Positions 1 to 11,500 of a DNA stretch of 64,000 nt are shown here, one piece after another; positions within the stretch are counted from its first letter, which is position 1, and every line of letters starts with the position of its first letter. Source of the DNA: Klebsormidium nitens. Its lineage: Eukaryota; Streptophyta; Klebsormidiophyceae; Klebsormidiales; Klebsormidiaceae. The notes under the pieces are model-generated. The model worked only from the letters and a program-made list of their open reading frames with translations. It searched no databases and had not been told where the DNA came from. Location: contig DF237337.1 of NCBI GenBank assembly GCA_000708835.1, positions 1-64,000 of the forward strand. The letters are read 5' to 3'. The position numbers were made by a program, and so were the translations under genes.

Positions 1-145
1 GATCCAAGCTCTTCCCCCCGGTTCCCCCCGGTACAACCGTCTCCCCCTGGCGCGCGCGCTCATCCAGCTGCTTCTTCTGATCATCCGGCAGGTGCTCAAT
101 GCGCGCCACCTCCTCCTGGCGCTCGCGCGCGCTCGCCTGCTGCAT
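1..145 (-). CDS. Group 1 LEA (Em-like) protein, N-terminal part, cut by window edge
   Basis: Reading the minus strand from an ATG at 145 gives 48 open codons running off the left edge. The hydrophilic start carries E/R/Q-rich residues followed by ELDERARQGETVVPGG-type sequence; here it reads QLDERARQGETVVPGGTGG from about residue 27. That is the hallmark of the plant Em / LEA_5 small hydrophilic seed protein family (also in Bacillus stress proteins). Family members are disordered, water-binding proteins that protect cells during drying and are classic abscisic-acid-responsive genes. The family's G-rich repeat (GGQTRKEQLG type) would lie beyond the window. The start fits because no other in-frame ATG is near and the family begins with a short variable head. 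Three TGACGT cores and two G-boxes lie within 425 bp upstream. Partial gene; family assignment confident, exact copy number of the 20-mer unknown. Confidence 0.85.
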   Translation of the reverse strand, partial: MQQASARERQEEVARIEHLPDDQKKQLDERARQGETVVPGGTGGKSLD

Positions 146-228
146 CGTGACAGGTGTCGCGCGGTAGGGTTTACTCCATAAAGACGCGCGCTCGAAGGGC
201 GCGGCGAGGTATGATGGCGGCGGATGGC

Positions 229-248
229 GTGACGTTTGACGTGACGTC
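229..248. promoter_or_regulatory. Cluster of three TGACGT (bZIP/as-1-like) cores upstream of the LEA gene
   Basis: TGACGT occurs at 230-235, 237-242 and 242-247, about 85-100 bp upstream of the LEA start codon. ACGT-core clusters bind plant bZIP factors and are typical of ABA-responsive Em promoters. The motif and its position are seen; the regulatory role is inferred. Confidence 0.45.
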
Positions 249-422
249 TGGCGGGCGGCGCTTCGCAGGGGGGCCAAGCGGAGGGCGGAGAGCATTGTCG
301 CGTGCTCGGCCATCAAGATTGCTTCTGCTGCAGAATTGTTTCGCAAAACGCCTGGAATATCCGCAACCCTTCTCTTCTTCCCTCTTTCGAAAGGTGAAGT
401 TAGAAGCACCTCCGTGACGTAT

Positions 423-428
423 CACGTG
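423..428. promoter_or_regulatory. G-box/ABRE-like CACGTG, LEA promoter
   Basis: A palindromic CACGTG lies about 280 bp upstream of the LEA start codon, in the context ATCACGTGAA. It matches the core of abscisic-acid response elements. A second copy sits at 563-568 in a nearly identical context (TTCACGTGAAG), which strengthens the case that these are not chance hits. Confidence 0.4.
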
Positions 429-562
429 AAGGAAGAATTCTCAAAAAGCGCGGCATCAGGTTCAGCCGTTCTGAAATCCCCCTTCCTGCCTTGCACTCTT
501 GTCTCAAAGCTCGGCCGGCCAATCGCAGGTCTTTGGCGCTCTTACTTTCCGTACGATCTTTT

Positions 563-568
563 CACGTG
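563..568. promoter_or_regulatory. Second G-box CACGTG upstream of the LEA gene
   Basis: CACGTG in the context TTCACGTGAAG. The surrounding bases CACGTGAAG are shared with the site at 423. The role as an ABRE is inferred from the downstream Em-type gene. Confidence 0.35.
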
Positions 569-1497
569 AAGTCCGGCAAGATCTGCTCGCGTATGCAGGC
601 GGAAAGCAATCGACGTGCATGTAACACCGGGGCGAAGTTGAGCCGTAGGAAGTGGTCCGCCTAAGTTACCCGGGCGGCCGGAGACACAGCATGGCCGTGC
701 ATGAATCCTTGAGATCATAATGCTACGCAATGTCTCAAACGAGGTCGTTGATCTTAAGATTATTTGCATCTCAGCGGTATGGCCTTCAACTGGCAAAGCC
801 TGCGCCGACTGCAAGCGCATGTCGCTCGACGACATCAGCATGGCCACGGATCGATGACGCCGGCCGCGGCGGCCGGCCGGGCCGTGATCCTATACGTCAT
901 ATGTATGTACGTTGATGCGTGCACATATGTTTGAAACAAGCGCTGCATGGAGACTGTATGTTATGGCGCCCAATAACGGTCATCCACAGCTCGTTGCATG
1001 AGAAGCCTTCAAAGTTTGCATGAAGGCGCGGGATGCGGATCTCACTGAGCGGTACTTTTGGCGCGCGCATCCTGGCCGCGCATCTGCTCGCGCACGCCCT
1101 AATGACCAATCGACCTGTCCGCGTAAATCGATTAATATAGGAGCTAGGGCTACCTGTCAATTCACCCACAACAAGGCCCGGCCGGGTAGGACTGTCATGG
1201 CACAATCTTGCGACTCAGTGCAAGCCAAATCAAATCGGTAGGTCACTCGAGCTCGTTTAGAGATTCTTGATACGACGGTCGGCTTTATTGCAGGCAGACC
1301 GGGCAAGTTGAGTCGGGAGCAATAGAGATTCAACGAGCAAACAAACAGATTGATGCCAGCACGCAGACATCTTGCATGATTGTGCTTTTGAACATGCGGC
1401 TCACCATGTTTCTTTGAGTCACACATCTGTCCGAAACGCTCTTCTTGCTAATCCATAGCAACGGCAATATACGTATCTCTCGACTAACTCCCAATCC
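569..1497. other. Intergenic stretch between the LEA promoter and the GT90 gene end
   Basis: No supported gene. It contains a strongly palindromic GC block at about 860-885 (GGCCGCGGCGGCCGGCC) and a second GGCCCGGCCGGG-like block near 1180. Similar GGCCGGCC cores recur in other intergenic stretches of this window. Short open frames here lack codon bias or family resemblance. The right end is the 3' flank of the glycosyltransferase gene. Confidence 0.5.
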
Positions 1498-4400
1498 CTA
1501 ATCATCCCATACGAGCAGCTTCGCGTAAGCTTCTATCAGGGTTTGCAAGTACTCAAATACAATATCCTTCTCGACGATATACTGCATAAGCGCAACGCTC
1601 CGGGCGGCCATGAGCTCCGCCCGCCTATCTTCCCGTATCGCTTTTTTGACTTCGCCCACGAGATTGCTGAAATCCTTTTCTACTCGGACGTAGTGCCGAT
1701 CGGGCTGGAAAAACAGGTCTAGAAACTCTTCGTAATGCGTGTCCTGTTTGAACACGAGCGCGCCCGTAGACAGCAGCAACGCGAACCTTGAGCTGTACGA
1801 GTTACCGTCCACGTCTGGAGAGGAGGAAAGAAATGAATCTTCAATGTTACCCAATTGCGCGATCCGTACTCGAAAAGGCCGAAGAAGCTGAGGAAGCTAT
1901 GAGTGAAGTTTGACGTGGACAAAGAAAATCAGCAGAAATCAGCTCCGGTTGGATTCCATTCGCTTTCAAACCCATCATTTCGTTTACAAAACGTGGACAA
2001 TGTCCAAAAAGAGGGTAAGAAAGTCTTTGGGCGGGATAAAGTTGAGTGCCGAGGTACAGACTGTTCGTGTATTTCTCAAGGCTTCCAAGCTGACAGCATG
2101 TCATACATTTCTGGAAAAGCGTCGCAATTGTTAATGCAAGTTACCTCTTTGAGCGCTTCTGCGGAGGGGACATTTCGACGAAGTACACGCTGGTCAACCT
2201 CTCAGAGTATACGAAGTGCAAAACGCGGTCGCTTCTACTCCCAGGACAAACTGACCGACCCAGTCATCTTTTGAGAGTTTACCCCTTGACGACTTGTAAA
2301 AGTTCTATGGCTGTGATGAGAGAAGCACTCTACAAAAGACGGGGCTGAACAACCCTTGAAACGAAGCGGAAGACTTGCTTGATAGTAACAGAAAGCATAC
2401 AAACTATGGGCGATGCCACTTCCGAACGAAGGACCACTCTAACCCCTCTCGTGTCGTTCGAGGCTGATTAAGTAGTCGGGACATTGCGAAGCTAGACAAA
2501 AGCAGTTCAGCATACCTAGAAGTGACGGCCCCAAACCGTAACAGGGGGAAGACTTGACACTCACCGACCAAGTATTTATGCCGCAAATAATCCTTGGTTT
2601 TGAGCATCTTGTCCTGAAACCCGACCACTTGCTGCATTTGCTCCACCGCCTCCTCCGTACACTGCCCCTCTTGACACTTGCTCAACGTGCAATTCAACAC
2701 GTCCGGATTGTCCTGCGAAATCATTGCTAACAGCGGCCTCGGCTTCACGCGCCAGTTGGACTCCGTGTGCCGGCGCCCGGTGGGGGATCCCCTCCAGAGC
2801 GCCTGGGGGATGCGCGTTTTCCAGGGGTGGTTATGCACGGCCTCGGTTATGTTGAAGGGTTTAGGGCAGTCGGGCTCGGCCATGAAGTCCTCCCAGTGGC
2901 GCGTGCTGAGGCACCGCCAGTACTGCCAACCTGCGGGTTAAGGCAACGGGTTAAGAACGGTTTTCAGGGGTGCGTAAGGACGGCCTCGATTATGTCGAAG
3001 GGTTCGGGGCAGTTGGCTCGGCCATGATAGCCTCCGGGTGCGCCGGTTGAGGCATCGCCGATACTGCCAACCATTGAGTTAAGAGAAGCGGGTTAAGGCA
3101 TTGTCGGGCTCCAAAGAAGGGTGGTTAGCGAGGCATTTAATCGGATCAAGGTGGATGGAATGGGCTATGAAGCCCTTCCTGTGGCGGGGGCTGAGGCCCC
3201 GCCGGTCTGCCAGCCTGAAGGTTACAGAGCCGGGTTAGCGTCGCGAACGAGAGTGATTTGCGGAGTGTTGAACTGATATAGGTGGTTGAATTGGGCCACG
3301 AAAGTCCCCAGTGGCGGGGGCTAAGGCACCGGCAAATGATGATGTTTCAGGTAAGGGATCAAGGGCGATTTGTGGATGGTTTAAAGTGCCTTTTATTGAC
3401 TGTCTCAGGGCAAGTAGGCTGAGGCATCGCCAAAGTGGGTAATTTGCGGGTCACAGAAACGAGATTTGGCGGGGTAGCACCGCAGTCCAAGAATGTTGAG
3501 ACAGGCATCAATTGAAGCACATAATCTAAGCGGAGTTGATAGATGAGTTCAAACTGCAGATTCAGCGAGTGGTTATCATGGACTACTTTAGAGACAGGGT
3601 TGGTTAGCACAGTGGTCCTATGTGGGTTCGAAAAGGGTTAGGGACAGCTTTGGTAAAAGGGCAAGCGAGCAGCTCGGCATAGATCAAGTACGCAATTGTA
3701 TCAACCAAGGCTTTGGTCGCCTACAAAACGCATTTTCTTCTGTCTCGTTTTTCTTAGAATCTTGCGTCTCCGAGAGAATGGGCTTTGCCCCTACGACGCA
3801 ACTGGCTTTCTTTAATGACACTTTCTCATGAGAACACACTTGCCAAGATGTGAACGCTGTTGAAGCAGACAAAGCTTCGGTGGTGTATGCAAAAACGAAG
3901 AAGCAACTCACCGACCCACAACAGATCATAGTTCCTTGGAGTGGAGCAGTAACTGAAGAGCGGCGGCAGCCCCAGTGTGAAGTCCCGCTGCGACATGTTC
4001 GGTTCATCATTCAGATTGACCACCAGATCGAACCTGTGCGGAAGCATTCCAATGCGCTGCATCGCCTTAAGCGCGATCGCCGTCTGATCCATTCTATACC
4101 AGTACGCCCAGTTGTCTTTCTCCTGCTCCGTCTGCACGATCGTCAGGTTGTCCCCGTGCTTGATCACCCGCATCGCAAAGTTGTTGCGCTTCTTGAGCTT
4201 GTCCACTTGCTGGATCGTGAACGTGCGGTTCTCCATGATGTATGGCAACAACTGCTTATCCACCGCATCCTGTATCATTTTCTTCCGCTGCGCGGCGCTC
4301 ATCTCCTTCCGTTCCAGCAGGATCGGATACAGCGGCTTGTCGCTTTTCAAAAGCGTCCGGTCCAATCTTTCCAAGTCCTGCGGGTTGATATCCATCTCCC

Positions 4401-4599
4401 CCAGCCGGATCTTTTCATCCAGCTCAGGAGTGAACCCCGTGCCCCACTCTGTAAAGAGAAACATTTTCCCCAGACATAAGAGGCCCACTGCTATGACTGC
4501 GGCGATGAAGACAGGCAGCTTGGGTTTGGGCGCTCGGGGGGTGGAGACTTTCAGGCCCCCCTTGGCTGCGGCTACTGTCTGGCGTGCACTTGCCTCCAT
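1498..4599 (-). CDS. GT90 / CAP10-domain glycosyltransferase (Rumi/POGLUT-like), type II membrane protein
   Basis: Three exons: 4599-3912, 2930-2565, 1814-1498, giving 456 aa with phases matching at both junctions. A short cytosolic tail precedes a hydrophobic anchor (about residues 29-49), as expected for a Golgi or ER type II enzyme. The lumenal part has the GT90/DUF821 signatures: FSYCSTPRNYD at the end of exon 1, IPQALWRGSPTGRR in exon 2, and DVDGNSYSSRF spanning the exon 2/3 junction, followed by LLLSTGALVFKQ and the DRHYVRVEKDFSNL segment. Family members transfer glucose or xylose to proteins (Rumi/POGLUT) or make fungal capsule polysaccharide (CAP10); the plant substrate is unknown. 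Length is normal. Intron 1 (2931-3911) is filled with decayed copies of the exon 2 edge. The gene is divergent from importin-9. Confidence 0.9.
2818..3450. repeat. Exon-edge echo array: exon 2 of GT90 repeated into the adjoining intron
   Basis: The acceptor-side 113 bp of exon 2 (2818-2930) is followed in tandem by decaying intronic copies. The anchor GGCCATGA-like word lies at 2878 (exon), 3020, 3163 and 3294, and GCTGAGGCA-like words at 2905 and 3418, so spacings are 142, 143, 131 and about 98 bp. Copy 2 keeps the CGGCCTCGGTTATGTTGAAG-like segment (one base pair differs in several places) and the run up to the splice site. Similarity fades with distance from the exon. Confidence 0.8.
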
Positions 4600-5599
4600 G
4601 TCTAGTTCCTGAACGACATCCTAAAGAGCTAGAAATCTGCTAGAGAGATGCTAAACTCTCAAGGTAAGTCTTGCAGAAGATCTGCCTCTGGGGCTAGGTT
4701 TGTGCAGACTGTGTGAGCTCAAAACTGGTTCCTCTCGTGTGGGGCTCTTCTTAGAGCTCACCCTAATGAAGACCCTCTCAAAGCCCTATTGTGTACAAAA
4801 CTCAAGCAACCAGAAAGTCAAGATTATACTAGCATGGATTCGCTCCGCACGGCAACACTCTACTTTTACCTGTTGTGAGCGCCTGTCTACTAGACTTTGT
4901 GCTGTGATTGTCACATCTATCAGCTAGCGCCCATCACATTCTCCAATACTTTTTCCAGCCTTGTTCATGAGAAGCAGGTAAGGCGCAGGATAAACGGAAT
5001 GGCACCAAGCAAAAGCTTTGAAAGTTCGCTGCACAGAGTTTGCTCGGCTTGTGCGCCTCAAAGCTCAAGCTTCTAAGGACACATCGCACAGCTTTTGAAA
5101 AGCGCTCCTTGCATCTCACAATCTCGTGTGATTCTTGCGAAGCGTACTACTACTACTACTAGTAGTACTACTACTGCCATTGGCATCCTGTTTGAAAGTG
5201 TTTTCTTGCAGGTCTCACGAGCCCAATCACAAGCCGGAACTTCCGGCGGAAGCTCGCTCTCCAATCTGTGGATGAACCGCAAATCTCGGTTACTAAAACC
5301 ACGTGGTATGACTGGTAAGGAAAGTAGCCAATCAGCGCCTAGAACGGGCCTCGCAAAGTTCGCGCCAAATTAAGCTGGATAAATTTTGCTAAAAACATCC
5401 AAGTTTTCCTCAGGTTGGATTCAAAGGAAGAAAAAGGCCAATGGCACCGATCGTCACAGATACATTGTCATTATTAGTGCGCCAATCCTTCTTTCTCTTG
5501 CCCAGCATCCGCAAGATCTAAACCAGAGCAAGGCCATCGCCCTTGAATCGACAGTTTGGATGGTGCATTCTCCCACAGTTTCTTTCTAACCGTAGTATA
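4600..5599. promoter_or_regulatory. Shared divergent promoter region between GT90 and importin-9
   Basis: The two start codons (4599 minus, 5600 plus) face away from each other across 1.0 kb with no supported gene between them. A CACGTG-containing word (ACCACGTGGT) occurs near 5300. No clear TATA box was identified. The region also holds the TAC/TAG trinucleotide palindrome described separately. Confidence 0.4.
5145..5175. repeat. TAC trinucleotide run interrupted by a GTAGTAC palindrome
   Basis: Five TAC units, then TAGTAG, then further TAC units, so the two halves are partly self-complementary (GTAGTACTAC core). Short, slippage-prone and able to fold back; no function assigned. Confidence 0.7.
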
Positions 5600-8500
5600 A
5601 TGGCTAACACTCTAGACACCCCCGACGGGCACGCTTGGCTCCTCCAGTGCTTACAAGGCACGCTGGACGCCAACCCTGCGGTCAGGGTCAGCGCCGAAAC
5701 CGCCCTCAAGCAGGCCGCCGACCAAGCCGGTTTCGGCCCCGCTCTAGTTAAGATCGTCCTGAGCTTTGAAGTCCCTTATGGTCTGCGACAACTAGGTGCT
5801 GTGGTGGTAAAGAAGTACGTCAAGGAACACTGGCAGGACGGGGAGAAAGGATTTGTCGGACCAGTTGTGAGCGATTCGGACAAGGCGGACGTCCGGAGGC
5901 TGCTGCCGGATGGGCTTGCAGACGCGAAGGGGAAGATTCGGACGGCTGTCGGCATGGCGGTTGCGGCCATTGCAAGGATGGACTGGCCGCAGGAGTGGCC
6001 GCAGCTAATGGACGTTCTGGTGACGGGGATCAAGGACCGGGGGAATGTGAACAGAAGTAAGTCTGATCTTTGCGTGGACGTTTGTGCTCACTTTGGCCTG
6101 CGGTGGTACAAAGTGCGCAAAAATCTATTCCCGACGCATCTGATGGACGTTCTGGTGATCAGGACTGCGGATCAATTCAATGTGGAGTAGGAGAGACACG
6201 GTTTGCGGATATTTGTGCTCATGGAGACTTGTGGTGGCATTAAGTAGGTAGATAATATTCAGATAAGTGCGGTGAACCTCTTCAGTTGGATGGGTATTGG
6301 TAGATTGTCTCCACACTGACTGACTATGGCAATGATTGCCGCTGGAAAGCTGGATGTAGTGGTGGTTCTTAGTAAAACCAAACTTGATACAAAATGCTTG
6401 ATAGCAGCCCTGAAAGTTTTCGGCAAAAGTTGCAAAAGCGGTTATGTTTGTTGGCAGGTCCAGCATTGTTCTCAACCGACATCCTTTCCGGCCCATATAA
6501 GTGCGGCAATCTTCCGATGAGAATGCGGCCAGCCATCTGACAATTCACTGTGTTCGGTAGAAGCTAAGAAGACAAAAAGAGGGAACGTCCATGCAGCGAG
6601 TGCCGTGTTTAGCTGCTCTCCTTGTGCCCTCAGGGACCCCTGCGCTGTTCTTCGTTCTGTCTTTCCATCCGCAAATGAATCTGAATCCTGGTTGCATTCT
6701 CAATCGCGCACCTCTCATCCAGGAAGCTCATCTCTTCACCGAAAGTGCTTACAGCTTTTCTTCTCTATCAGTGCAAGGATCCCTGCGCTGCCTCTCCCTC
6801 TTTGCTGGCGACATCGACGATGCTCAGATGCCGCGGGTGATCGCTGTGCTCTTCCCGGAGCTTCTGGCGATCGTCTCAAGCGGGGATGCATACGATCCGT
6901 CCATTCAGAGACGGGCGCTCAGCATCGTGCACAGCTGCATTGCGACACTCGGGCTCATGAGTGGGGTCTATCTGGTGAGGAACTTTTGGGAGCGGTGTGA
7001 ATGGAATAGCAATTCGGTTGCAAGGTTGTGGACTTCAAGGGGACCGATGTGAACTTAAGGACTTCATTACACGATGCAAGAGAAGTGCAAAGTGTGGTTC
7101 AGTCGGTCAGTTTGCGGTCAGTTTTATGACAGGGATGACTGCTTTGCTGACAGATGTGTGTCTCTGGGATGTACAGAAGATGGCTGAAACATTGCAAGTT
7201 GGATCAGATGAGTCTGACAAGCTTTGGGGGGAGAATCATGAGCGTGATCTCAGCCCACGGGGCCTTCAGCTTCTTCAAGTGGCGATTCAGCTGCCTGGCA
7301 AACCCATGCAAACAGTTTGTCTCTATTCAATTCACCCTGAAAGATTTCCAAACGAAAGGCTGAAGACTTGACCCTGAACCTCTGCAGAAAGAGACGCGCG
7401 ATCTGCTGGCCCCCATCATCCCTGCGTGGCTGGACCAGTTTGCGCGCCTTCTGGCGATGCCCCTCGCGGCGGAGGACATGGACAACCTGGGCCTGAAACT
7501 AGAGGTGGGACCTTGTTCTAGGTGTCAGATCCTGAATCTGAGTTTTTGGAAGTGCGCTAGCCCTGTTGACTTTGTTTGCGGGTTAAACATGGGGACAGTT
7601 TACGTTCTTGAAGCTACTTAGTTGATTCTCCTACCAGCTGTTTGAACTGAGTACTTCTGGCGCAATTGTTAAGTGTTGTCGAGTATAAGATAACCCCCTC
7701 CGTATGTGGATAAGAAACCACACAAGTGGTCCATACCTGTTTCATCCCGAATCACCCCCCCTGACCCGCCCGCTAACCCGTTTTCCGCCAGGTCATCAAA
7801 ACGCTCCAGCAGGTCGTCCAGAACTTCGCAAAACTTGCGGTCAGGGACCTGCCACGTGTCCTTGGCGCACTCTGGCAGACGTACGTCAAGGGCGCGGCCG
7901 TGTACGAGCAAATGGTCGTCCTCGGCGAGGGGGATCGTCCGGAGGCGTACGATTCGGACGGGGACGAGCTGAACCTGGAGACGTTCACGGTCCAGCTGTT
8001 CGAGTTCTTGCTCACGATCGTGAGCAATCCGCGGCTCGCGCCGGTGAGGAATTCGGATTGTGGGCTATCAAATCAAGGCTTTGGGCTCACTTTCTTGTGT
8101 GTTTTGCCCTTAAAACTGGTTCACTTTGCTTTGGGCTCTTCGAAACTGAATTGGGCAAAGGGGAAGGAGGGTCAAGTTTACTTAAGAAGCGGGTCTAAGC
8201 CTGACCGGGTTCATAGACCCTGCGGCGTCCTTTCAACACAGACTGTCTCTCCGGTGGTCATGTACTCGTGTCGCGGGGGAATGACACCAACCTGGCGCCC
8301 TTCGTAAAAGAGCTCATGCTTGAGAAGAGGAACGGTCTGTAAGTTGAAGCGACGGAATCTGCTTCCACAGATGCTTGTAGGACCATGAAGGACCTGGTGT
8401 ACTGAAGTCGATAACAACCGATGATGCTCGCCTGGTGCGCGTTTCAATAGTCAGCTCTTGCGACTCAAGCAGTCTAAAGGTTTCAAAGCGCACAACGTTC

Positions 8501-11500
8501 TTTGCAGATGATCGAGGGGAGCATTGGCGAACTGGTGTACTATGCGGTCGGGTACATGCGCATGACGGACGAGCAGACGGAGGCGTGCGCGGCGGACCCG
8601 AACCAGTACGTTGCGGACGAGGAGGAGGAGACCTTCAGTTGCAGAAACTCGGGTGAGGAACCGCCGTGACTCTTTGAAATCAGTCAAGGTCTTTTTGGTA
8701 CTAAGGGTTTAGGCCGATTTCAGGGTTTCAGATAGTCCAATCTGACTCTGTTGGACAGAAGCAGCACGTTACGGACGAGGAAGAGGAGACCTTCGGTTGC
8801 GGAAACTCGGTTGAGGCAACTGCCTTCGGAACGGTTTCAGGTTCTTATGGTTTGAAAGGTCCAAGGTTTGACGGTTTTAGGATTTCAGTTTGTGCTTTTG
8901 TTTCTGCTGAACTTAACAGGTACGTAGAGGAGACGTTCAGCTGCAGTAACTCGGAAAGAAACCGCCGCGGGCCTTTTAAACGATTGTAAGGACTACTTCG
9001 GCGTACAAGATCTGCTTTAGCATTGGTTGAATCTTAACAAGTTGCGAACTACGTCAGCCTAGAAGCCGTACGAGCAGATTGATGGGTTCGCAGTTACTCT
9101 CCAGGGCTAGCTATCCCAGCCGGACTGTCTTGCCCTGTTGAAGAGGCCCACTCCCTCACCTCGACCTCAGATCCCCGCGGAACGTTATACGGACAGAGAA
9201 AAATTGCGCTGTGTCAGGGGGTCTACTTCTGGAGGAGCTCATCGAGTCGTTTGAGGAGCGCGCGCTCGTCGCAATCGCGGGCGCCGCGCAGCAACGGATG
9301 GAAGAAGCTAAGGAGGCCAAGGCGGCGGGCAAGTCCGACTGGTGGAAGGTGAGGCGACGCAAAGTCAACCCTGTTTCGCAATTTAGAATCCTGCACTGCT
9401 TGAGATATCTCAAGCTTGACATTAAGGGAGGAGGGAAGTCAAAGAGGCTTAGGCGTTGGGCAAGTCTGACTGGTAAAAGGTCGGGCAAGGCAAAGCGAGT
9501 TGGGTGCGCCTTGGAAGTGGGCACTTCTTGATGTAGCGCAAGCTGGAGTGAAAGAGCCTTGAGAGCTTCGGAGCGTCCTTGCGAGTTGGAATCGTATGAA
9601 GTGAGAAAGATTGTGAGCAATTTGTGCTGGAGGACAGGGACGAATTGTGTTTATTGGCTCCAACGAAGGGCCCCGCTCTCTTCTTGGCGAAAAAGAGTTG
9701 AAGTCGTTGAGCCGAAGCTAATCTCTGGGCTGCTCGCCAACAAGCCCTTCGAAATAAGCCGAATTCTTGTTTTGCGACTGCAAGCGGCCGTACTGGGGGC
9801 AACAAATCAGATCTGGAATGAGTGGAGTCGAGAAGACTGATGAGCACACTATGTCTAAACAAGAGAAAAGCAAGCGAGGACCTCTGTGGAGCCGGTCGGG
9901 TTGTCTGAAACGATAGAAGACTGTGAAGTAGAAGGGCGGTGAAACCATGTTGCATCAACATTGACGACCTGCGGAAGTTTTCGGCAGATGCGTGAGGCGT
10001 CCATTCTCGCTCTCGGCACCTGCGCCGAGCGCTTCATCGAGTTCCAGCGAGCGGGGGTCTCCACGTTCGACATCCCCGCCTTCCAGGGGGGTCTTTTGCA
10101 TGACGATCTGGGGGGGGGAAACGAGAGCGTGCCGTTCCTGAGGGGGAGGGCCTTGTGGGCGGCCGCAAAATTTGCGGACGCTCTTCCGAAGGAGCAAGCG
10201 GTGCCGTTTCTGCACGCGGCAGTCGGGGCGCTGTCGGAAGGAACGTGAGTAGTCGCTTTTGTATGTCCAAGACTTTTTCCTTTCACCCTTGGGAATTGCT
10301 CAGCTTCATTGGGGACGCCGTTGGACGGAACATGAGTGGTCTCTCTTCTTCCTTGAAGGGTTTTCTTCTACTTCTGAAGAGACCTATTGAGATGTTTTTA
10401 TCTCCTCTAGGCAGCCCATCAATTCGTCTCTCTCTTTTCTCCCTGTAGCGGGATTGCCCTCCTTTCTATCACTTTTGAAATATGCCAAAAGGAAAACGTA
10501 GGAATGCGTTACATTCAGCAAGAACGTCCGCTTTGCCGTGTTTCGTCCACTCTTGCTCTCGAGAAATCGGCTCTCTCGGTCGTCTCATCCGCTTGTGCTC
10601 GCCAGTAAGTGAGCCGCTCCTCGATCTGCTTTCGCGATTTACTCGTTGGCCACAAATTTGCCTGGAAAAGAGAGGACGGAGTAAAGCTTGACGAACTCGA
10701 ATAATACCTTATACTGAGGTCACTGTTGGCTCCCTCGCGCAATTGTGCCCTCATCGCGCCACGTCAGCCCGTTCCTTTGCTATTTGCAATCCAGATTAGT
10801 GGCTGCCCCCCCACCTCCAGACCTGCCCTGTCGAGCACCTTTTATCCTTTTCTGCAGCCCCCCCGCGATCCAGATCAGCGGCTGCCGCGCGCTTGCGCAG
10901 CTGTGTCCGAAACTAGACGCGGACGTCGTCCGGCCCGTGCTGCCGCTCGTCTTTTCCAGCCTAGACGCGCTCCTGAAAGCTGCCACCGAAGAGACGCTGC
11001 ACTTGGTGCTCGAGACTTTGAGCGTGGCCGTCAGAGCAGGTAGGTTATCGCAATCCAGTGTACGATTGTTAATAATTGAAAATGGCGGCTCGTGTTTTAA
11101 TCAATTAGAATTCACGTGAGGTTCTTGAGCGTTCGTAGGTGGTGGGAGCGCCGCTTCCCTGCCAGAGCGCGCTCCCGAAGGGTGCCAGTGAACGGATGCT
11201 GCACCTCGTTCTGCAAGTGCTGTTCAAGGGTGTTCGGGTATACGGCTTTTCGCTTTAGGTTGCGCCCGACTTTCGGAGCTTCTTACCGAAGGCTTCAGAA
11301 GGTTTACGATGATTTGGGTCAGCTGGGGCGTTCCTGGGTAGTAGCTTCCTCATTCCGAAAGTCGTAAGGACTTTTGGGCCTTAATAAGGCGCGGGTAACG
11401 GTGACGCAGACGCTTCAAAGCGAATGCGTCCTATCGCTCGCTGATGTTTGTGATTCTAGATACTTGCATGATGCCCGTTTGGCGGACTCAAAAGGCCCCG

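Noticed and set aside
3600-3645. tRNA-like A-box and GGTTCGA words
   Set aside because: The two boxes are only about 20 bp apart and no cloverleaf forms.
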